A stretch of 64,000 nucleotides of DNA. It comes from Epinephelus fuscoguttatus (taxonomy: Eukaryota; Chordata; Actinopteri; Perciformes; Serranidae). A program made the position numbers and the translations under genes. Below are positions 1-9,338 of this stretch, piece after piece (positions within the stretch are counted from its first letter, which is position 1; each line of letters starts with the position of its first letter). The DNA lies in assembly GCF_011397635.1 (NCBI RefSeq), contig NC_064756.1, forward strand, positions 3,180,922 to 3,244,921. Direction: 5' to 3'. The notes below the pieces were generated by a model. That model was given only the letters and a program-made list of their open reading frames with translations. It ran no database searches and was not told the DNA's origin.

Positions 1-3000
1 CACGAAAAAAAAGTCATAGTATAACATGTCGTCCAAATCACGAAAAAAAGTTATAGTATAGCGTGTCATCCAAAATCACGAAAGAAAGTCATAGTATAGC
101 GTGTCGTCCAAAATCACGAAAGAAAGTCATAGTATAGCGTGTCGTCCAAAATCACGAAAAAAAGTTATAGTATAGCATGTCGTCCAAATCACGAAAAAAA
201 GTTATAGTATAGCATGCCATCCAAAATCACGAAAAAAAGTCATAGTATAGCATGTCGTCCAAATCACGAAAAAAAGTTATAGTATAGCATGCCATCCAAA
301 ATCACGAAAAAAAGTTATAGTATAGCATGTCGTCCAAATCACGAAAAAAAGTCATAGTATGGCATGTCGTCCAAATCACGAAAAAAAGTCATAGTATAGC
401 ATGTCGTCCAAATCACGAAAAAAGTTATAGTATAGCATGCCATCCAAAATCACGAAAAAAAGTTATAGTATAGCATGTCGTCCAAATCACGAAAAAAAGT
501 TATAGTATAGCATGCCATCCAAAATCACGAAAAAAAGTCATAGTATAGCATGTCGTCCAAATCACGAAAAAAAGTCATAGTATAGTATGTCGTCCAAAAT
601 CATGAATGAAAGTCATAATAAAGTATGTTGAAAAAAGTCATAGTATAACATGTTGAAAAAAGTGGGAAAAAAAGTCATAGTATGGCATGTCGTCCAAAAT
701 CACGAAAGAAAGTTATAGTATAGCATGTCGTCCAAAATCATGAAAAAAAAGTCATAGTATAGCATGTCGTCCAAATCATGAAAAAAAAAGTCATAGTATA
801 GCATGTCGTCCAAAATCACGAAAAAAAGTCATAGTATAACATGTCGTCCAAATCACGAAAAAAAGTTATAGTATAGCGTGTCATCCAAAATCACGAAAGA
901 AAGTCATAGTATAGTGTGTCGTCCAAAATCACGAAAAAAAGTTATAGTATAGCATGTCGTCCAAATCACGAAAAAAAGTTATAGTATAGCATGCCCTCCA
1001 AAATCACGAAAAAAAGTCATAGTATAGCATGTCGTCCAAATCACGAAAAAAAGTTATAGTATAGCATGCCATCCAAAATCACGAAAAAAAGTTATAGTAT
1101 AGCATGTCGTCCAAATCACGAAAAAAGTTATAGTATAGCATGTCGTCCAAATCACGAAAAAAAAGTCATAGTATAGCATGTCGCCCAAATCCATAAAAAA
1201 GTCATAGTATAGCATGTCGTCCAAATCACGAAAAAAAGTTATAGTATAGCATGCCATCCAAAATCACGAAAAAAAGTCATAGTATAGCATGTCGTCCAAA
1301 TCACGAAAAAAAGTTATAGTATAGCATGTCGTCCAAATCACGAAAAAAAGTCATAGTATAGCATGTCGTCCAAATCACGAAAAAAAGTTATAGTATAGCA
1401 TGTCGTCCAAATCACGAAAAAAAGTCATAGTATAGCATGTCGTCCAAATCACGAAAAAAGTTATAGTATAGCATGTCGTCCAAATCACGAAAAAAAGTCA
1501 TAGTATAGCATGTCGTCCAAATCACGAAAAAAAGTCATAGTATAGCATGTCGTCCAAATCACGAAAAAAAGTCATAGTATAGTATGTCGTCCAAATCACG
1601 AAAAAAAGTCATAGTATAGCATGTCGTCCAAATCACGAAAAAAAGTTATAGTATAGCATGCCATCCAAAATCACGAAAAAAAGTTATAGTATAGCATGTC
1701 GTCCAAATCACGAAAAAAAGTTATAGTATAGCATGCCATCCAAAATTACGAAAAAAAGTCATAGTATAGCATGTCGTCCAAATCACGAAAAAAAGTCATA
1801 GTATAGTATGTCATCCAAAATCATGAATGAAAGTCATAATAAAGTATGTTGAAAAAAGTCATAGTATAACATGTTGAAAAAAGTGGGAAAAAAAGTCATA
1901 GTATGGCATGTCGTCCAAAATCACGAAAGAAAGTTATAGTATAGCATCTTGTCCAACATCACGAAAAAAAGTCATAGTATAGCGTGTCTAAACAAAATGA
2001 AAGAAAGTCATAGTATAGCATGTCATCCAAAATCACGAAAGAAAGTTATAGTATAGCATGTCGTCCAAAATCACGAAAGAAAGTTATAGTATAGTATGTC
2101 ATCCAAAATCACGAAAAAAAAGTTATTTTATGGCATGTCGTCCAAAATCACGAATAAAAGTCATAGTATAGCATGTCGTCCAAATCACGAAAAAAAGTCA
2201 TAGTATAGTATGTCGTCCAAAATCATGAATGAAAGTCATAATAAAGTATGTTGAAAAAAGTCATAGTATAACATGTTGAAAAAAGTGGGAAAAAAAGTCA
2301 TAGTATGGCATGTCGTCCAAAATCATGAATGAAAGTCATAATAAAGTATGTTGAAAAAAGTCATAGTATAACATGTTGAAAAAAGTGGGAAAAAAAGTCA
2401 TAGTATGGCATGTCGTCCAAAATCACGAAAGAAAGTTATAGTATAGCATCTTGTCCAACATCACGAAAAAAAGTCATAGTATAGCGTGTCTAAACAAAAT
2501 GAAAGAAAGTCATAGTATAGCATCTCGTCCAAAATCATGAAAAAAAGTTATAGTATAGCATGTCGTCCAAAATCACGAAAGAAAGTTATAGTATAGTATG
2601 TCATCCAAAATCACGAAAAAAAAGTTATTTTATGGCATGTCGTCCAAAATCACGAATAAAAGTCATAGTATAGCATGTCATCCAAATCACGAAAAAAAGT
2701 TATAGTATAGCATGTCGTCCAAAATCACGAAAAAAAGTCATAGTATAGCGTGTCGTCCAAAATCACGAAAGAAAGTCATAGTATAGCGTGTTGTCCAAAA
2801 TCACGAAAAAAAGTCATAGTATAACATGTCGTCCAAATCACGAAAAAAAGTCATAGTATAGCATGTCGTCCAAATCACGAAAAAAAGTCATAGTATAGCA
2901 TGTCGTCCAAAATCACGAAAGAAAGTTATAGTATAGTATGTCTAAACAAAATGAAAAAAGTCATAGTACAATGTGTCGTAAAAAGTGAAAAAAGTCATGG

Positions 3001-3010
3001 TATAGCATGA
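1..3010 (+). repeat. 37-bp AT-rich satellite array
   Basis: About 80 head-to-tail units of 36 to 39 bp, each built from an A-run, then gtcatagtatagcatgtcgt and ccaaatcacg. Units vary at fixed places (gtc/gtt, gca/gcg, cgtcc/catcc, one or two extra A). Divergent blocks containing gtgggaaaaaaagtcatag recur at about 601, 1822, 2224 and 2324, giving higher-order structure. No long real ORF exists; the 67-codon frame at 1054..1257 is only repeat translation. The array continues off the left edge. It lies beyond the last visible rnaset2 exon, so it is probably intronic if that gene is intact to the left. Confidence 0.97.
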
Positions 3011-3031
3011 CTATACCATGACTTTTTTCAC
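2985..3031. repeat. Perfect inverted repeat at the satellite orientation switch
   Basis: Arms 2985..3005 and 3011..3031 (21 bp each) are exact reverse complements around the 5-bp spacer catga. Everything left of it reads in one orientation and everything right of it in the other. Confidence 0.95.
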
Positions 3032-3420
3032 TCTTTTTTTGACATACTATACTATGATGTTTTTTAATGATTTTGGACAGCATGCTATACCATGACTTTT
3101 TTCACTCTTTTTTTGACATACTATACTATGATGTTTTTTAATGATTTTGGACAGCATGCTATACCATGACTTTTTTCGACATACTGTACTATATTTTTTT
3201 TCTACATGGAATTCTACAACTTTTTTTCAACATGCTATACTATGGCTTTGTCATCAAGTTTTTTCAACATATTATACTATGACGTTTTTTCATGATTTTG
3301 GACGACATGCTATACCATGACTTTTTTCAACATATTACACGATGACTTTTTTTCGACATGCTATACTACTTGACTTCTTTTTCACTGTTTTGACGTCATA
3401 GTCGACTTTTTTTTCCACTT
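3011..3420 (-). repeat. Inverted segment of the same satellite
   Basis: The same satellite motifs appear reverse-complemented (ctataccatgacttttttca, gattttggacagcatg). Near-identical dimers start at 3011, 3085 and 3159, a 74-bp period equal to two 37-bp units. Units then decay to about 3420. Confidence 0.9.
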
Positions 3421-3503
3421 TTTTCGGTGTGCTATCTATGTTTAAACCTGTATTAACAAAGTCACATCATACAGATTTGAACTGTGAAAGTGTGTGCTGT
3501 CAC

Positions 3504-6496
3504 CTTGTAGGGTCGTTCACAGGATGGAGTGATACCAGCGTCCTCCAGCATCCTGCAGGGAGGACACCAAAAACTTTACTGTCACAGTCACCATCTTTCT
3601 GCATGAATCGTGGATTGTTTTTGTGTGTCAACTAACTTGTGGATATCAAACTGTTGTCGTAGTTTGAGGCAGATTTGGAAGTATCTCATGGGAGAGTTCA
3701 TTCCTTCAACACATGCTGCACACACACCATGTTTCTCCCACTCCTCTCTCCTGTTACACAAACACACTGACAGATCAATGCTGGTATAACTGTTTGACAT
3801 ACAAAGTTTGTTATCACAGAAGAAAATATCACACTGAAAAAGAAAACCAGTGAACAAACAGGAGGACACAGTGCATTTGCTGGGGACTGTTTTTGGCTGC
3901 GTATCAATCCACATTTGCTGCTGTGGTGAATATTTTTGGCAGGAGGATGTGCATTTTGGTGATGTGCGGTACCAGAAGTGGAAGCTGGGTTTAGTTTTCA
4001 GTAAGGACGGCCAGTGTTCAGTCAGCTCCGCCTCCAGCTCCTGGAAGACAGGGACCATCACCAAGTCAGAACCAATTCTCTGACGTTGGTCTCACGTAAC
4101 CAGGTGAGTTGATCTGACTGGGACTCACCTGGACGTCAGACTGGAACATCGGCCAGCAGTTGCAGCAATGAAACACCTTAAAAGGCCTGCAGACACAAAC
4201 ACAGGAGGACATTATGAAACCATAACAACAACACAAAACTTTAAGGGAGTTTCCTGTCATGAGCAGGGAGGTCAGAGGTCAGCTGCTGCAGGAACAAACT
4301 GTTTGATTTGAAAGGCTCACAACACTTAAGTCAGGATTTCACAGGAAAACAGCTAATAGAGGAAAAAATGCCTGAGAGACTTGTGTTGAGTTCATCTCAT
4401 TCATCAGTACTGCTTCAGGCCAACTTCAGTTCCCAGTGTGTTCGCTCCTGCAGATGAGGAGCGAGTCAGTGTAATAAAGCTGTCAGTTTCTCTGTAACTT
4501 TGAGACTCTAAATTCTTATCCTCAGTCATGTTTTAAAACAGCTGAACAGGCTGATGGCCAGATAGAAATGACAAGTGAGGCAGTCATGACGTGTTTAGGG
4601 CATGTCTTCTACATGAACTTACAGTGTCATAACTGAGCGGTGACCTACGGGATGAAAAATGAAGCCAAAGCTAAAGTGAAAAAATTTGCAGTTCCTCTAA
4701 CGTCCACTTGAGGCTGGCTCCAAGAACGAGTCAGTCCTCATAAACTGTAACAAAAATGGATGTAGCTACCGTGTTGTCACCCACTGGTTCGTGGACTCCT
4801 GTTTTGAATCCTCCAGTTTGGCATTTTGTTGGCTGCCATCTTGGTTTTTTGGAGCCAGAAGTGACCATATTTGGGCGAGAGGTTGAAGGGAGGAGCAAAC
4901 TAAATAGCTGATGGATGTGTGGGACATATTTACCACAGACCGTGGATTGTCCAGTTGTTTACACTCGGAGGAATCATGCACAGAGTCTCCTGGTCCAAAG
5001 ACTGTAGGGGAACAGACAGACAGACAGACAGAGGGACAGACAGACAGCATGTTAACAGACCTGTATGTGCGACACTATCTGCCCCCCGGCAGCCATGTTG
5101 GACATCCTCTGCAGTTACGAGACATGTTAACAGAATTTAAAGGACCACATTTCAGCATCTTCTCTTCCATTCCCTACTTCCTTCACTTCATCCTCATTTC
5201 CTTCTCTTCCTTTCCTTCCTTATTGTCTTCTTTCCTTTCACAACCTTCCCTTTTGTCCTTCTGTACTTCCTCTTTTTCTTCCCCACCTCATCATTTCCCT
5301 CCTTACCCTCATCTTTCCTTCACTATCTCCTCATTTCCTTGCTTACCAACACATTTCCTCTGATAATTCCTCATTTCCTTCTCACTTCCTTCACTCTCCT
5401 ATTTTCCTTTCCTTCTTTCCTTTATTATTTACTCATTTCCTCCTCTACCTCCTTCTTTTTTTCATAATCATCTTTTCTTTCTTAGCTCCTCCTTTTCTTT
5501 ACTACCTCTTCATTTCCTTACCTACCTCCTAATTTCCTGCTCACTCCCTTCACTATTTCCTCATTTCCTTCTCTACAACATCATTCCTTTACAGCCTCTC
5601 ACTTGTACTTCTATACCTTCTCTCTTCCTTCCTTACCACCTTACTTCTTCCGTTAATCTCCTCCCTTCCTTCCCTACCTCCTCATTCCTTTCACTTTCTC
5701 CTGTTTTCTTTTTTGCGTCCTTCCTTCCTTCCTTCCTTCCCTTTAACTACCTAATCTTTTCTTTTGTATCATCTTCTGTCCTTTAATACAACCTTCTCAC
5801 CTGCTCTACCCCGTAACTCCCTTCCTTACCTCCCCCACTCCTTCTCTACATCCTAACTTCCATCGCTGCCCTCTCATTTCTTTTGTGCTTCCTCCTTTCC
5901 TTCCTTACCATCTCATTTCCTCCATTACTTCCTCCCTTCCTTCCCTATCTCCTCATTTCCTCCTCATTGCCTTCACTATCACCTGTTTTTTTCCCTGCCT
6001 CCTCATAACTCACTTCCTTACCCCCCTTTCCCTACAACCTCACTTCCTTCATTACATCCTATTCTCCATCGCTACCTTCTCATTTCTTTCCTGCTTTCTC
6101 CTTTCCTTCCCTACCATCTCATTTCCTTTTTTCATTCCTGCATCCTTTTCTTTCCTACCTCCCCTTTCTTGCCTCTGAAAAACTAATTAGGATGCCTCCG
6201 CTGTTTAACAGCAGCTTCGGCACATTGTATGAAACTGTTTTGATGATGATGATGATGATGATGGTGATGATGCTCACCTGACAGAACGCTCCGGGCCACT
6301 GCAGGGTGAACAGGACACATTTCCAGGTGCAGAAACGTTTGCTGTTGTGCAGCTCTGAGCCATGGTGGCCATATTTGTAGTCCTGCCAGTGTCCTTCCTG
6401 TGTGGCAGTGTAGTCAGGAAGCTGCAGCAGGAACAGAACTGCAGGACTCAGACTGACCAGCAGGGGCAGCGCCGAGCTCCACACACAGCTCCACAT
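3504..6496 (-). CDS. rnaset2: Ribonuclease T2-like gene, 3' end beyond window
   Basis: Secreted or lysosomal acid endoribonuclease of the RNase T2 family. Six coding exons on the minus strand, all with GT-AG borders and compatible phases: 6496..6278, 5001..4934, 4186..4129, 4040..3973, 3750..3637 and 3552..3504 (192 codons). Residues 1-27 look like a signal peptide (MWSCVWSSALPLLVSL, then a hydrophobic stretch). CAS I, WTIHGLWP, is at residues 90-97 with catalytic His93; an intron splits the Trp96 codon. CAS II reads FWREEWEKHGVC at 137-148. N89-W-T is a possible glycosylation site. The last visible exon matches the GI-PS segment of vertebrate RNASET2; about 60 C-terminal residues would lie to the left. 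The CAS II position normally His (HEWEKHG) is Glu here, so reduced or altered activity is possible. Start chosen as the ATG before the signal peptide. Family assignment is secure; the exact paralogue is less so. Confidence 0.9.
5150..6172 (+). repeat. Polypyrimidine (CTT/CCTT-rich) tract in rnaset2 intron
   Basis: About 1 kb almost free of G on the plus strand, made of irregular ttcctt, ctacct and ctcattt words with a (ttcc)n run near 5725. On the transcribed strand it is a polypurine tract. The 97- and 150-codon frames here are low-complexity artefacts. Confidence 0.9.
6240..6272 (+). repeat. (GAT)n microsatellite
   Basis: tgatgatgatgatg run immediately beside the rnaset2 exon 2 donor (6277..6272 on the minus strand); the repeat lies in the intron. 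Confidence 0.85.
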
Positions 6497-6599
6497 CTTG
6501 TCCGTATCGACGACCTGAAGTGCACTGATCAAACACCAGAGATCAATTTATCAATAAATAATCAACCAGAGAACAGGAAGGACAAATAACAACATCAGC

Positions 6600-6885
6600 C
6601 CTGCAAGCCCAGCGAGCAATTGCTGCTTTTCCAGCAACGTTTTAGGCACCTGTGGGTGTTTTTTAGTGGCCCTTCAGTCTTTTTGCAGCAGGGATAGTTC
6701 TAGAAAAAGAGGCTGGTTTTTTTTTTTGCCTTTGCCTAATCATAACCGAGTGGTTTTTGTGCCTAAACCTAACTGCATATTAACCACAGCACTGCTGAAA
6801 GTTTCAACATATTCACTACATAATAATGTACAAATATAACATATCTGTGGTTTGCAGAAATGGACAATTCCAATATTTTTTTTTA
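6600..6885 (+). mobile_element. VNTR inverted-repeat element, short copy
   Basis: Contains one to two degenerate 57-bp units (tttccagcaacgttttaggc, cagcagggatag), then the family right arm: cataaccgagtggtttttgt, gcctaaacctaac and the terminal gtttgcagaaatggacaatt. The left terminus is missing. Lies in rnaset2 intron 1, just outside exon 2. Confidence 0.7.
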
Positions 6886-7129
6886 CTAGCGATTGGGAAA
6901 ATGTGACATTTTCATTTAATACTTGACATATTACCAGTAAACTAAAATGTGCTTATACTTATTATACTTACTACTTACTTACTAAAAGTTAGACAAAGAG
7001 ACTATGAAAAGTATTTTCCGGTGGTATTTATTTAAGAAGTATGTCGAGCAGTTTTTTATACTGTATGCAGATTAAAAGTTAACTTTGGTGTTTTCCAGCC
7101 TGGACACCTTTTCACATGTTTTTGTGTCT

Positions 7130-7743
7130 AAGGGTGTTTTCACACTTGGTCCTTTTCAGCGCAGACTGAAACAGACTCAGAGTGGTGACTCAGCATTTTT
7201 TGCACTTAAGTGAACACCCCGAGAGAACTCAGAAAGAAACACAAAGCACTCCAGGTTCACTTTGCTCTTTGCCGTTGTATTCAGCCCTCTAGATCACACA
7301 CTGTTGACCTGGGACGCTTGAAAAAACGGACGAAACCACGTCAGCCTGTAACGCTTGCAAGGACGCAGGACGAGGAGCAGTTTGGTCCACAGAAGATTCT
7401 GCACGTCTCCAGATGTGGACTGTAGAACACATCAAACAGGTTTCCACCAGTTTTAAGTTCATCTGAGAGTGAGCGGCTTCATAACCATACTGCAGCACCA
7501 CGTCAGAGTAAAAACAAAACTATGTCAGTACATATATATATATATATGTAGTGTGAACAGGAAGAGGACTGAGGTCCCATCAGAGCTGAAGTTGACCAGA
7601 GCAAGAACTGAGTCCTCTTTTCAATGAACTGACAATGTGAACACAAAAAGAACTGAGTCCCTTTCTGTTGGTCCACTTTTTGGTGCACTTTAGGAGGACT
7701 GAGTTCGGTTTGTTTAAAAAAGACTATATGTGAAAACACCCTT
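7130..7743. mobile_element. Short inverted-repeat element (AAGGGTGTTTTCACA)
   Basis: About 614 bp starting aagggtgttttcaca and ending tgtgaaaacaccctt, its exact reverse complement. No transposase frame. A TA run with palindromic ends is inside (7529..7551). Probably a hAT-like MITE; no clear target duplication seen. In rnaset2 intron 1. Confidence 0.7.
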
Positions 7744-7862
7744 GAAGTGACTGATGGGAACAACAACAATTTTTGAAACAGGTCCAGAGAAAGAGCGCTG
7801 CAGCCGGCAGAGGCACAACTGGCTGCATTGTAACCACTTGGGACATGTTCACACTGTCACTG

Positions 7863-8381
7863 TACGTCCACTAACAGTATATGTTTTTGTCACTGACAAG
7901 CTCAGAGTGTTAATCTAAGTGTCTGAAAGGATCCCTACAGAGATAGACCTTTTTGTTAAAGGGTGAGATCCTTTTTGTGTAATCAGAAACAGCCCAGGAA
8001 TCACCCACCAGACTCCATTTAAATAAACAGTAATTTTAGTGTGTATAGAGGCAGCATGTTGTCACATCTAACTGGGTGGATTAAAAGTTCATTTCAACCA
8101 AACCAGAGCTGGTGATTGTTGAAACAGTGGAAACACAAAGCAAGACAGCTTTGTTGGTTTTATTTTGTTTCTGCTGACTTTGAATAAAGTGTGTTTTATG
8201 ATTACAAAATTACTGTTTATTTAAATGGAGTCTGGTGGGTTTGGTGATGGGCATTTTGGGATTGTTTCTGCTTAAACAAAAAGCTCTATCTCTGTAGGGA
8301 TCATTTCCATAATGTTCTCAGATACTTGGAATAACAATATGAGCCTGTCAGTGGCAAAAACAAACACCTTTAGTGGACATA
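7863..8381. mobile_element. Fold-back element
   Basis: Imperfect arms of about 180 bp (7863..8043 and 8201..8381) pair around a loop of about 155 bp. Examples: gatccctacagagatag against ctatctctgtagggatc, and ccatttaaataaacagtaat against attactgtttatttaaatgg. Outer ends are tacgtccacta and tagtggacata. No ORF. In rnaset2 intron 1. Confidence 0.85.
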
Positions 8382-8386
8382 CAAAA

Positions 8387-8680
8387 AATGTTCTTGCAAT
8401 GAGTCACTTAGGCACAAAAAACCCTGTTGTAAGGGTGGAAACCCTGTAATAAGATATTATAAACAATTTAAAAAGTCATCTGTGCACAAAAGGTAAACTA
8501 GGCAACACATGAATATTATTTCTCATGGGGAATTAAACACAGTCACTATTTCTCCTAGTCTAGTAAATTCTTTTCCCTTCCTGACAGCAGTTTATTAAAA
8601 ACTGATTAACTGGTCTAAATTCGTCTTGTCTTGATTTACTGTGTGACTTTCAGTCAGAGTTGGATTAAAGATGAGAGAAA
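8387..8680. other. rnaset2 intron 1, nothing recognised
   Basis: AT-rich single-copy-looking sequence between the fold-back element and the first-exon donor. No ORF or repeat recognised. Confidence 0.5.
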
Positions 8681-8685
8681 CTTAC

Positions 8686-8765
8686 CAGAGAGCTGCTGCT
8701 GCTGCACTGAGCTGCTGTGAATGCTTCACTCTGCTGCCAATCATGAAAACAGGAAGTGGAAGTGA
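8686..8765 (-). other. rnaset2: Probable rnaset2 first exon (5' UTR)
   Basis: On the minus strand the sequence ends in gcagctctctg followed by the donor gtaagt at 8685..8680. The coding exon 2 acceptor (cttcag) lies just right of 6514. Splicing would give a leader with an upstream ATG at 8744..8742 that opens a 41-codon frame overlapping the main start out of frame. The upstream end of the exon is a guess; only the donor is seen. Confidence 0.5.
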
Positions 8766-9069
8766 GACAGTGAGATTCGGTGGTTTGTACAGAATAAATT
8801 TGTGTTCACGCATTTATAATTAGAGGAAGTACAGTGTTCTCTCTCTGACACACCTGACAGGTGTCGGAGGAACATGTCTGACAGAGTGAACTTGAAAACA
8901 ACAAATCTGTAAAACCAAGGACGAGACAGAAAGAGACAGAGCTGAGATGAACATCAGAGTTTCTAAGTATACTAATGGACTTTCACTTTACTTTAGACTT
9001 CTACTCCTCGACATGTCAGAGGCAAATATTGTCCTGTTTACTCCACTACAGTAATCTGACGGCCTGAGT
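8766..9069. other. Region upstream of rnaset2
   Basis: Probably holds the rnaset2 promoter, but no convincing TATA or initiator is seen. 8965..9060 resembles a fragment of the teleost repeat rich in actttactt and ctactcctcgacat words (compare 13.1 to 14.3 kb). Confidence 0.35.
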
Positions 9070-9338
9070 GGCGTTTCCTCCAGGTGCTCCGACATGTTCT
9101 CCCTGTGTCAGCGTGGGTTTCCTCCAGGTGCTCCAGCTTCCTCCCACAGTCCAAAGACATGCAGGTTAATTGGTGACTCTAATTTGTCTGTAGGTGTGAA
9201 TGTGAGTGTGAATGGTTGTCTGTCTCTATGTGTCAGCCCTGTGATAGTCTGGTGACCTGTCCAGGGTGAACCCTGCCTCTCACCCAGTGTCAGCTGGGAT
9301 AGGCTCCAGCCCCCCGCGACCCTCAAGAGGATAAGCAG
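9070..9338 (+). mobile_element. 3' tail of a teleost LINE
   Basis: Carries the common fish LINE-tail wording: ctcccacagtccaaagacat, gcaggttaattggtgactct, gtgacctgtccagggtgaac, ggataggctccagcc and a terminal gaggataagc. Only the last 270 bp are present, as in a 5'-truncated insertion. Clade (RTE or L2) is not certain from the tail. Confidence 0.7.

Noticed and set aside
1..3420. CRISPR-like regular repeats
   Set aside because: Units are directly tandem with no unique spacers; eukaryotic satellite.
3588..4064. 158-codon minus frame as one gene
   Set aside because: It spans an intron: only 3973..4040 and 3637..3750 are exons of the RNase T2 gene.
5885..6178. 97-codon frame of Leu/Pro/Ser
   Set aside because: Low-complexity polypyrimidine tract inside a confirmed intron.
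6155..6532. 125-codon minus frame as a complete protein
   Set aside because: The part below 6278 is intron with a GAT microsatellite; only the N-terminal 73 codons are coding.
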